Source: Aureococcus anophagefferens (lineage: Eukaryota > Sar > Pelagophyceae > Pelagomonadales > Pelagomonadaceae). Taken from it: a DNA stretch of 26,514 nucleotides. Location: assembly GCF_000186865.1 (NCBI RefSeq), contig NW_008705597.1:101215-127728 (forward strand). Direction: 5' to 3'. Numbering within the stretch: the stretch's first letter is position 1; every line of letters begins with the position of its first letter. This document shows, one piece after another, positions 18,076 to 26,032 of the stretch. The notes beneath the pieces were generated by a model that was given only the letters and a program-made list of their open reading frames with translations, had not been told where the DNA came from and made no database searches. A program made the position numbers and the translations under genes.

Positions 18076-19578
18076 GAGAGCATTGTAATGCGCACAGTCC
18101 TTGGACCCGCTAAAGATGCGCCAGACGTCCGTCTGAACGGGCCTTTCTTGCCCGTCCACTTGCTCGCCTGGGTTGTAAAGCACGATGGCGACCGCGCATC
18201 CAACGGCAGGGCTGATCTCGCTGGTGGCTTGTGCGATCCCGTACAGTTTGTTGCGGTTCGCAAAGTCCGTAACCACGACGATCGTTCGTTCGCCATCGAA
18301 AGTGGCAATTTCCAGGTCCTGCGCGCGTTTGGTCTGTTGCTTGATCCACATGTGCTGATGCCATTTGTTTGCTTTATCTGCCAACTTGTTGATGATCTCA
18401 TCATACGTGGACTGAACTTTTACGAACTTTTCCGCATAGCAGTCATCGCATTTCGGGGCCGCGTTGATCTCGCGTCTTGCATGGTACGTGAGCGGCAATG
18501 CCAGTCGTTTGCACCCTTCCTTTGGCATCACTATCTGGTAGCCAAACGTGCACTGTGCGCATTTGCTGTGATGCTCAGGGAGGACTTTGTCGGCGCCTTT
18601 CGGCGGTTGTTTCTCCACGGCACAGGGGAACCTGTAGAATTCAGGCGGCTCGTCCTCCGTGGGGAGCTGAAATCCAGGGCAGATCGTCTTGCCGCACGGT
18701 GACAGTGCAAGCCGTAAAGCATGCGGGCTTTGTATTGCCGCGCGCCATTCCGATGGATATTGCTGCTGCCAGTCCCTGGACCTACCGACAAACGGCGCTG
18801 GAACTTCATATGCCTTCAGGACCACAGTCACCTCCTCCCGGATGAGGGCCTGCAGGTGTTCTGGTAACACTGCGATCCTCGGCGGGTCCTTCACGGCCCC
18901 GTCTAACCCGCTGTTACAGCCTTTCAGAAACTCCGCGTGGACTTTACAGAAGTCGGCCGAGACTCCCATATCCAACCAGTGAAACACCAGACTTATAAAC
19001 TCCATCGGCCCGTTCTGATCCGTAGGCGACACGAAATTCCACAGTGGCTGCACCACATGTCGCACAATCGCCCGCAGGGCGCTTTGCGCCTCCGGCGGCC
19101 CGCATGGCCGCTTCGGATCCGCCGCCGCCGCGTGATCGAAAAGGTGGACTCCAAGGTGGACTCCGAACCACTCCCGGTATCCCCCTTCGCTGTAAACCAA
19201 CGCGACACTGTAGTAATGCAGCCCCTCGATCGACCCCGTCCGTAGAACCGAATTTAAAGTCACCCCTTTCTTGGACGCCGGACCCGCGCGCACGGCGCTC
19301 GGCGGCACCTTGCCGAAATCAGACCTGTGCGCCAGCTCCTCCATCCTGTCCTCCGCGCCCTTTCGGAGGGTGACGAGCGTATTGCCATAGGTGCCTCTTG
19401 CGACCACGTCGCAAGCGCCCGTGGACCGCGCCACCCGCTGCAGAGCTCGGCCAAAGTTGTCCTCCGGCGACTTGCCCAGCACTGCTTTCGCTGCCGCCGT
19501 AGTGCGACCCGCGTCCTCCAGGCCGGCGCACAGCGCCTTGGCCTTCTGAGCCAGAGACCCGCCCAATAGCTCTTCCAT
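17959..19578 (-). CDS. Transposase-like protein, 539 aa, probably truncated
   Basis: The start is the ATG at 19578 (a GTG just upstream is in frame); the stop is TGA. The middle holds a possible zinc site: CAQC and CDDC about 34 residues apart (residues about 340-380). Then a helical stretch leads into IVVVTDFANRN (about 433-442) and, 45 residues later, VWRIFSGSKDCAHYNALLIEE. A beta strand ending in Asp-Phe-Ala followed by an FSxxKDxxxYN segment resembles the first parts of RNase H-like transposase domains in algal and animal elements. No later acidic residues follow before the stop, so the core looks incomplete. I see no terminal inverted repeats. The call is pattern-based; it could be an unrelated zinc-binding protein. 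The 3' end overlaps the acidic protein on the other strand. Confidence 0.45.
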   Translation of the reverse strand: MEELLGGSLAQKAKALCAGLEDAGRTTAAAKAVLGKSPEDNFGRALQRVARSTGACDVVARGTYGNTLVTLRKGAEDRMEELAHRSDFGKVPPSAVRAGPASKKGVTLNSVLRTGSIEGLHYYSVALVYSEGGYREWFGVHLGVHLFDHAAAADPKRPCGPPEAQSALRAIVRHVVQPLWNFVSPTDQNGPMEFISLVFHWLDMGVSADFCKVHAEFLKGCNSGLDGAVKDPPRIAVLPEHLQALIREEVTVVLKAYEVPAPFVGRSRDWQQQYPSEWRAAIQSPHALRLALSPCGKTICPGFQLPTEDEPPEFYRFPCAVEKQPPKGADKVLPEHHSKCAQCTFGYQIVMPKEGCKRLALPLTYHARREINAAPKCDDCYAEKFVKVQSTYDEIINKLADKANKWHQHMWIKQQTKRAQDLEIATFDGERTIVVVTDFANRNKLYGIAQATSEISPAVGCAVAIVLYNPGEQVDGQERPVQTDVWRIFSGSKDCAHYNALLIEESFVHYSGQEPHKETKLRMPEGGWGKPRDNRLRPL

Positions 19579-19602
19579 CACCTTGAGCCCTAAAGACCCA
19601 GG

Positions 19603-19836
19603 TTGACGCGAGCTCGGATCCTAGGACATCCTGATCCAAATAATCCCTGTGCGTACGATATCGCCGTGAGACTGATTCGCGGTGGCATCTCGCTGGACGC
19701 GGGCGGATGGGACCAGTGTCCGCTGCGCGACGCTTGCGTCGACCGACGTCTTGAGATAACTGAGTTGCTGGTGGATCGTGGAGCCCCTGGTCTGTGGCGT
19801 GTCATCCGCGAGCTGAACGAGCCCCGGGGAACTTGA
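19603..19836 (+). pseudogene. Ankyrin-repeat-like fragment
   Basis: The frame lacks an ATG and reads DIAVRLIRGGISLDAGGWDQ followed by CPLRDACVDRRLEITELLVDRGAP, close to the ankyrin pattern (LLxxGAxxxxxxxxxPLxxAxxxxxxExxxLLLxxGA). It covers about one and a half repeats and ends at TGA after 77 codons. It is probably a remnant or an exon. It starts just upstream of the transposase-like gene, on the opposite strand. Confidence 0.35.
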
Positions 19837-19839
19837 CAA

Positions 19840-20068
19840 AGGGATCTATCTGAATAGAGTACCAGCTTGAGCTGCCATCATCCCCATGATTTTATATTAC
19901 CCTGCTCCCTCACTATCGCGACGTCACACTATGGAGATGACACTGCACTCTTTCTTTCTCGGCCCCGCCCACGGTATTGGTATCTACGTATAGATAAGCT
20001 CGAAAACTAACCCGATGTTGCTACATTCGATAGGACTACTAGGGACTACACTTGGTTTATTTTTCTTT
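19840..20068. other. Short AT-richer gap between the GC-rich block and the PKS block
   Basis: No gene or repeat is seen. Base composition falls sharply here relative to 17.1-19.8 kb. To the left, long genes have no internal stops; to the right, the PKS frame is full of them. Confidence 0.4.
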
Positions 20069-20941
20069 TCAATGGGCGTGATCACCCGCACCATCTCGCG
20101 AGAGTGCACTTCCAATTCGCTGCAGGTTGACATTGAGGAATGCCTCGTAGTGCCCTCCCTCAAGAGACCCCAGTTTCGCAGGGACATATCTCAGAAGGCT
20201 ATTCCAGCCGTAGACTGGGTGATTCCACTTGTGATACTGCAGTGCGCGATAGTGTTGACCCGCGCCCGCTGTTTTTAAGAACAAGATGGACCCTGCGTAT
20301 TTGCCAAAATTAAAAAGGGAAAGAATTCTGTTGGTGCGGTGAACATTTGACTGAATAAACTCGACCGACTCCTGCGTGGATACAAACAAGAAGTAGTCGA
20401 CAACCCTTGATGATTCTGTATGTAGCATTGGAAAGGCACTAGTGACTTCCATCTCTAGTGCTGAGACACTAGTAATGCTACCACACAAAACTGCATATGA
20501 CAACCCTGTATGTGACTCGACGAAATTCTGAAAGAATTCATCATACATGACGGCTCGCAACTGCAAGTATGTACATTGTGGGAACGATCGTCGTGAAATC
20601 GGGGTTGGGTCGACCAGACAAAAGGACTCTATGCGCATGTTGAATTCTCGCGCATCTTTGACCATCAAAAATGCGATGAATGCACCATGGGAGTACCCAA
20701 CTAGCGTCAGTTTCTGACGAAATGCCTTCATTTCCCGAGCAATGATAGAAAAGTACGATCGACTTCGATGAGTGATCCCCACCGTGTTCTGCCGATGCAA
20801 CTGTGTGAGCTCAGGAGCTTACAAGGAGATTAGAGGTACTTCGCTACTGAGATGCGAATCGAGACCGGCTCCAGTAGGAAGGCCAAATGCAGTGTGCACG
20901 ATTACCACAGCTGGCTCTAGCAGACTTCCATTACTTCCGCG
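20069..20941 (-). other. Thioesterase-like domain 2
   Basis: The domain opens with RGSNGSLLEPAVVIVHTAFG, then ISL-stop-APE, the nucleophile elbow GYSHGA, CLVDPTP and a late GWNSLL...GGHYEAFL with the catalytic His. It ends at a TGA at 20069. TAG at 20942-20944 and TAA at 20819-20821 interrupt it; both fall at the same positions as stops in thioesterase 1. Between the TAA and the end there are 240 uninterrupted codons. Confidence 0.7.
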
Positions 20942-20944
20942 CTA

Positions 20945-21598
20945 TAACCATAGAAACAGGCCGCTCTGCGCATTAAGATGTATGAGCCTCGTCTTTGACT
21001 CGACTAGACACGAAGCAAACCCAAACTGCCATGTTAGTCTGCGAGTTTCTGGACTCAAACCCTTGTTGTTGTGGCTCAAGCTCGCAGTATATTCAACATC
21101 ACCTCGTCCGCCCTCGAGGACCACACCTGGCAGTAGTTTGTTCTGTATGATTGATAAGACCTTCAAGGGCGAGTCTGCTAGCATTTCAAATGCCACTGTT
21201 AGAGAAACCGCAGTTGCGCATTGGCGGATTTCTTCATCGACACGTTTGTTGTTGTACGCCCAGCATTTCGCGAACTTCACGCCAGCAGGATGACAGAGTA
21301 CATGCAAAAATCATGGCTGAATAATATATCATCCCAAGTAAGAAACGGGAGCTTCGGATAACTGATTTTCGAAAGATATCAAAGTACGAGGGGATATCCA
21401 TTCAACTAGATTGCACATTGCATCTCGAGTGGTATCGTATCCTTTTGGCGTGAAATTTACGAGGTCTCTAGCTTATTCCAATGAAAGCGCCTTTCCCAAT
21501 AGAATTAAGGTCAAGAATCCATCATCCAACCCATGCTCACAGTAGAAATCATTGCGTTCGGTCAATGCTTCGAACACTAGCAGTCCTGTGTTTTCTGC
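20945..21598 (-). other. Sulfotransferase-like domain 2 (before thioesterase 2)
   Basis: It aligns with domain 1: LVEWISPRTLI against ILEWSSPRMLI, FLHVLCHPAGV against YLHLV-stop-HWIEV, and FEMLADSPLKVL against YEDLVANPLSVL. TAA at 21473-21475 and TGA at 21311-21313 interrupt the frame. The codon at the conserved Arg position is TGT (Cys). The 5' phosphosulfate loop was not found, so this copy may be partial. Confidence 0.5.
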
Positions 21599-21974
21599 TA
21601 CAATTAGTGATTACTGATGTTTAAACTGACTCCGCAAGAGGGTGAGTTAGTCCGGCCCATCTGTCCTTGTCACCGTCACTACTGTCACTACTGGTCGGGC
21701 AATTTTCCTATACTGATGCCGAGGAGTCGCAAGAGTAGGGATCTTCGTCGGCTCCTACATCGCATCATCACTTGTGGCCCGTGGGGATAGGAAAGCGGAT
21801 CGAATGGCTGGATATCAAACCGAGAAAGTCGATGGCAAAGAGGGCTTCGGCAATGGTGACGGGCACCTTTGGAGAGCTCTATCTTGGCGCCATGACCACC
21901 GATTTGGAAAATTCTTGTTGCATCTGAAAGGCCTCAACGCCGTCTCGGCCGCTGAACCACTTACTTGAAATCCA

Positions 21975-22058
21975 GAAGGGGAAGTTAAGCTCGGTATTGT
22001 ATCCCCGCGAGCCCGAGAAGGGGAACATAAGCCCGGTATTGTATCCCCGCGAGCCACA
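21975..22058 (-). repeat. 42-bp tandem repeat, two copies, in linker
   Basis: Copies start at 21975 and 22017 and share GGTATTGTATCCCCGCGAGC. Read on the minus strand in the PKS frame they encode two 14-residue units, ARGDTIPG and ARGDTIPS followed by similar residues. The unit is a multiple of three, so the frame is kept. Confidence 0.75.
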
Positions 22059-22276
22059 CTTGACTTTGATTCAGCTGTGTTCGATGATCATAACTAGGTG
22101 ATGTCCCGCTTCAGAAGAACAGCGATCGAGCTTAGTTTCAGGGGATCAGATGATTCAACTGGAGCGACTTCTACACTTGAGCTCCTACTCGTCGCGGCTC
22201 CCCCCGCTACATGTTCCCGTATCTCCACACAGGCAGTCCCGCAATTCTGAAAGTGCCCGCGCTCTTTGGTGAATCA

Positions 22277-23290
22277 AGCTATGGATGCGATGACGGAGCT
22301 GGCGGTCAACTTTGGACACTCCATCGGAATATCATGCCCGGAATCAAGCACAGTCATATAAGCATCTGCGGCAACTTTGATTGGAATGAAATCCTCACCA
22401 AGGTCGAGTGGGACACGCAATGGCTTTGAAAATGCCGAAGCGACTGGCGAAAGCATGTCAATCATGTTCACGGACCGGCTTTTCAAGGTGGGGAATTTGT
22501 TTGATCAAGATCCTGCCATGAGATGCACCGGACACTAAATCTCACTTAATCACGAGAATGTGTCTCAGAGAGCTCCAAAGAGAGAAAGTGACAACGATGC
22601 TTCAACCATGGGTGCGCAATTACGGGTCAAAGTGCCATCAGACTCGCCCGACACACCGAACTAAACATAGGCTTCGACTGTGCCATCTTGCCAATTTTGA
22701 CATTCTGACGCCTTCAAGGAGTCAGCCACCTCTCTTTTACTCTTGCAATCGTCAAGGTTTGAACGACGACTCATTATGGCTGCGGCTAACGACTCCTTCT
22801 CTGCAATAGTGGGAGGTTCCTGCGGCTGTGCTATCATTGGCTCGAGGAGCAAGATGCCATCGAAAGTTCCGGGTGTTGCGATCTCTGCCAAAGCAAACCC
22901 AGTACCTCCCATGCCATGCCCAACGCCATAAGTTGGTCGTCCAATGCTGCCTATGTCATCGAGGAGTTCTCTAACGTCGCCAGCGAGAATCTTTCCCCAG
23001 TCGTTTTGGTCAAAAACTGGCGAAAGTTGCCGCGAAGATCCGTGTGAGGTCCAGTCAAATGCTATGACTTCGCAGCAATGCACAAGCTCATGTGAGTTGT
23101 TTTGAAGTTCGCGCAATACCAATGTCCAAATGCCTCGGTTGTAGCCTCCTCCGTGTGCGAAGAGTAGGAGTGGGATGACTTCACCTGTATCCACCCGTCC
23201 GACATTCCCCCTTGAAAATGCAAGACCCCCTGATGTTCAGCCTGCTTTAAACCCCATATGTTCCAACGAAAATACATGCCAGGCGCTTCT
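22277..23290 (-). other. Alpha/beta hydrolase-like domain
   Basis: It follows thioesterase 1 in the same frame. It shows LLLFAHGGGYNRGIW (oxyanion region), FDWTSHGSS, a nucleophile elbow GHGMGG with Gly where Ser is expected, LLLEPM, and after a TAG at 22661-22663 a DGTLTRNCAPMVEA segment. Then come EI-stop-CPVHLMAG and the C-terminal catalytic His segment GHDIPMECP. The missing nucleophile suggests it is not a working serine hydrolase. The stop-free 177 codons before the TAG contain at least seven CAA/CAG Gln codons. Confidence 0.7.
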
Positions 23291-23329
23291 CGGTGGAAGT
23301 GACGCAACCGTATCCAGTTCAGTACAATT

Positions 23330-24145
23330 GTCATACAAAGCCGTAATCACGGATGATACCTGAAGCAGGGACGTTTCGCGGGTGAACACATCAAGATGAT
23401 TCGAGGACAACTTGAACTTTGATATGGCTCAGTTGTGCAATAGGTTGATCCATCCATAGACGTCATCAGAATCTGAAAAATTATATTTCATTTGCCGGAA
23501 GAAAGAGTCACCGTCAGCCGTCGAAAAGATCGCAACTCAATGTCCTTTTGTCGCAGAGCATGATCCATACGATGCATCATATTCTTCTATGAGGATCATT
23601 GCCACATCGACTATAGTGGAGATTTCGATTACGTATTTAGGTGCAACCATCCCCGCATATTCCTCGAGGACGTGGGTTGATCCTATGTCCCCTAGTTCGA
23701 TGGCATCACGAAAAGTTACAGGGATGTGCAGCAGTCTTTCAAAAACAAACTCGTACGTAGCAGCTCGTCTCCATGTTCGACTGACCGCTCGAGCTTCACG
23801 TGTTCATCCCTCTGTAGGAGCAGGGTCAACCAGGATCAGTGACAAACATCACAGTCCCACACGGCCAGTGGAAATCAAAAGTGCCAGTGGTCCAGAAAGA
23901 GAGTAGCCCATTAGATGAATTTAATTTGAAAATCCACCACTGAGCTCACCCAGAATTAGTTTTTGATAGTGTGATGAGCGTGCGCACATAGACCCAAAAT
24001 AATTTTTGATGGGCAGGACCAAGTCTGGCGCTTAGAGCATAATTATTGGCAATGACCTATGCAAATATGATGACAATTAGACTGCAACTAGAATGCCAAG
24101 CCCTCCGTGCAATAGAGAAAGTACTGGAACTGTAGAAGTGCCCCT
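23330..24145 (-). other. Thioesterase-like domain 1
   Basis: The domain opens with WL-stop-RG and VPVLSLLHGG, then IIML-stop-APD, the nucleophile elbow GYSLSG, LILVDPAP, and a late GW...NHLDVF with the catalytic His region. Stops in this frame are TAA at 24146-24148, 24077-24079, 24032-24034 and 23921-23923, and TGA at 23849, 23804, 23537 and 23429. It releases the chain in the family model. Confidence 0.65.
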
Positions 24146-24229
24146 TTAAAGCCACACAATCGCTTGATTGATGGCATCTGCATTAATGAATAGGAACTCC
24201 TGACATTCTGAGAATCTGTAGCCAAGCTA

Positions 24230-24905
24230 CCACCCTATTTGTAGAGTATCAAATCGCAATCTTGTTCAACACGGATGTGATGTAGGAGGCGCGGGCATCA
24301 CACAGTCGTCTGCACTCAAAGCTATGTCTAATCAGAGAGGCTGCAACACGGATAATGGATTTGCAACAAGGTCTTCATACTTGACTTAAAAAGAGAAGTG
24401 ATGATTCAAGTTGCTCAAACAAGATGCGATTTGTCAGTTAAATTTCACCCAATGCTCTTCCAAGTCAACGTCATTTACTGCGGGAGCACGTGCTACATTT
24501 TTTACCTCGATCCAATGTCATACCAAGTGCAGATATTACGGACGCAAAAAAATCGACGCCAAATTTCACACGAAGCATTCGGAAAAGGCATGTAGAATAG
24601 ACACGCCAATTAACATCCTTGGAGAGGACCACTCAAGTATATGCGCGAAAAAGTCTCATAGACGCAGCTTTGATGAGACGGTTTCGGCCTGAGTTGTAGA
24701 CACATTTCTCAACTCAACCAGGCATGCGTACTTGTGTCCATATTCGTCGGTTTGCGGCTTTTGATTTTGAGTTGCACGATCTTAATTGTTTTGAAATAGT
24801 AACAAGTGCCAATCTGGAAGCAGCAAAATTGAGTGCGATGATCCAAATAGACCCACCAGGTAGTCTGAGCCGCTGTGGGGAAACGCAAACAAAAATACCG
24901 ATTTC
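24230..24905 (-). other. Sulfotransferase-like domain 1 (before thioesterase 1)
   Basis: FLFAFPHSGSDYL (about 24895-24858) matches the 5'-phosphosulfate loop of PAPS-dependent sulfotransferases. Further on come ILEWSSPRMLI, YLHLV-stop-HWIEV (the place of the 3'-phosphate-binding LxRHP motif), and VKYEDLVANPLSVL, the sulfotransferase (R/K)YEDLVxxP signature. A sulfotransferase directly between ACP and thioesterase is the arrangement of olefin-forming PKS modules, where beta-hydroxy sulfation precedes decarboxylative release. TGA replaces the expected Arg codon at 24518-24520. Confidence 0.6.
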
Positions 24906-25189
24906 TTCGTGAGTTTTGAGCATTCGCAAGATATCAGTGGCTAAGATACGTGTTGAAGGGGCTAAATCGTGAAATCGAGCGCATTTCGAAGCTAAGCCTG
25001 TTACGGCAATCATGATCTTCGTTGCTCGAGAATCGAGTTTGCAAGTTGTTAGACCGTCCGTATTTCATCCAGCTCTCGCGAGTTCAAATTCAATTCAAAA
25101 TGTTTGCAAAGCCCGTCACGCATGTCGATAGGTGACGCTGTGTATCGTCGCAAAGTCTTCTCGATAATCGTTTTGACCTTCGAATAGCT

Positions 25190-25345
25190 AACACTACACA
25201 AAGCCATGAAATGAGGTGCTAAAGACTCAATAGTGGGCGTGTCAAAGAGCTATGTGACTGGCAATTCAACTACAAACTAAGCATTCAGGTCACCTATCAA
25301 ATGTGTCACTTAGCTTGATTTGAGCCCCAGGAAAAAGAATGAAGA
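25190..25345 (-). other. Acyl carrier protein (ACP) domain
   Basis: The frame reads FFFLGLKSS, stop, VTHLIGDLNA, stop, FVVELPVT, stop, LFDTPTIESLAPH. This is the ACP pattern with the phosphopantetheine Ser inside LGLKS (the usual Asp before Ser is Lys) and the ELPxTxLFDxPTxxxLA end. All three interruptions are TAA or TAG, and the flanking residues line up with the family without a gap. Confidence 0.65.
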
Positions 25346-25742
25346 TTGTTAATCAAAAGTTGGAAAGGAAGAAGGGCTTTGCTGGAACGGAGAATCAAGG
25401 GAGACAGTTGCGCCGTTAGTGTTGCGAATATGCTAGACAAGGTCCTCTGTGAGGATGCTCAATTCATGATCACGTTAGTATCATTGCTCTGGACAATTTG
25501 AGCCGCGGGTCTATGCGGGCAAGAGACTCCGTGAGCGGTGGTGAGATCCGGTTTTCGCAGGTTAACCATATGAGAAACGTTCCAGATACAGGAATACCCC
25601 ATGTGCGATGGTTCCACTGAAGCCGAATGAGCTCAGGCGTGAACATCATTGTTTTCCATGACCGTCTTTGGCTCACCCAACCAGTTCCACAGGCACCACA
25701 AAAGACGACGCAGCTACAGTCGAGGACAAGTGTGCGTTTAAC

Positions 25743-25791
25743 CTGTGCGACTCTGATGGATCAGGACTCCACTGAAATGCAGCCAAGCGAC
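25743..25791 (-). other. Spliceosomal intron, 49 nt, in the KS
   Basis: It starts GTCGCT and ends CGCACAG. Removing it joins NAHLKR to LNAHLSS, as expected for the KS, and restores the frame used by the rest of the PKS. Confidence 0.65.
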
Positions 25792-25979
25792 CGTTTTAAG
25801 TGCGCGTTCGCAGTCACCCCCGACGTGCCGAGACATGTGAGCAATACAGAAGCCAGACCCGCCGCGGCTGCAGACGCCTCCAAGTGACCAATATTTGATT
25901 TCAGAGATGCACATTGGACTGAAAACGCAAGCTCGGCGCCTTCTGTTGGACCATGCAAAACTCCAACCGCGGCACCCAC

Positions 25980-26032
25980 CTAAACCAAATGCAGAAGTTG
26001 CGGCACGCGATTATCCAGCACGATAATATCAC
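25980..26032 (-). other. Spliceosomal intron, 53 nt, in the KS
   Basis: It starts GTGATA and ends TTTGGTTTAG, in phase 0. Removing it joins GDPIE to VGAAVGVLHG exactly as the KS family requires. AGGTG is present at both borders. Confidence 0.7.

Noticed and set aside
20283..20295. Isolated AAGATGGACCCTG match to the locus 2 repeat
   Set aside because: A single copy inside the thioesterase frame, probably chance.
24961..25020. Second KS start (IMIAVTGLASKCARFHDLA)
   Set aside because: The match to a KS N-terminus is brief, in another frame, and nothing KS-like follows; the PKS frame runs through here toward the sulfotransferase.
25632..25676. Third KS intron (GTGAGC...CTGAG, 45 nt)
   Set aside because: Splicing would remove a residue of the conserved SSFGFSG segment; reading straight through two TGA codons fits the family better, so I did not annotate it.
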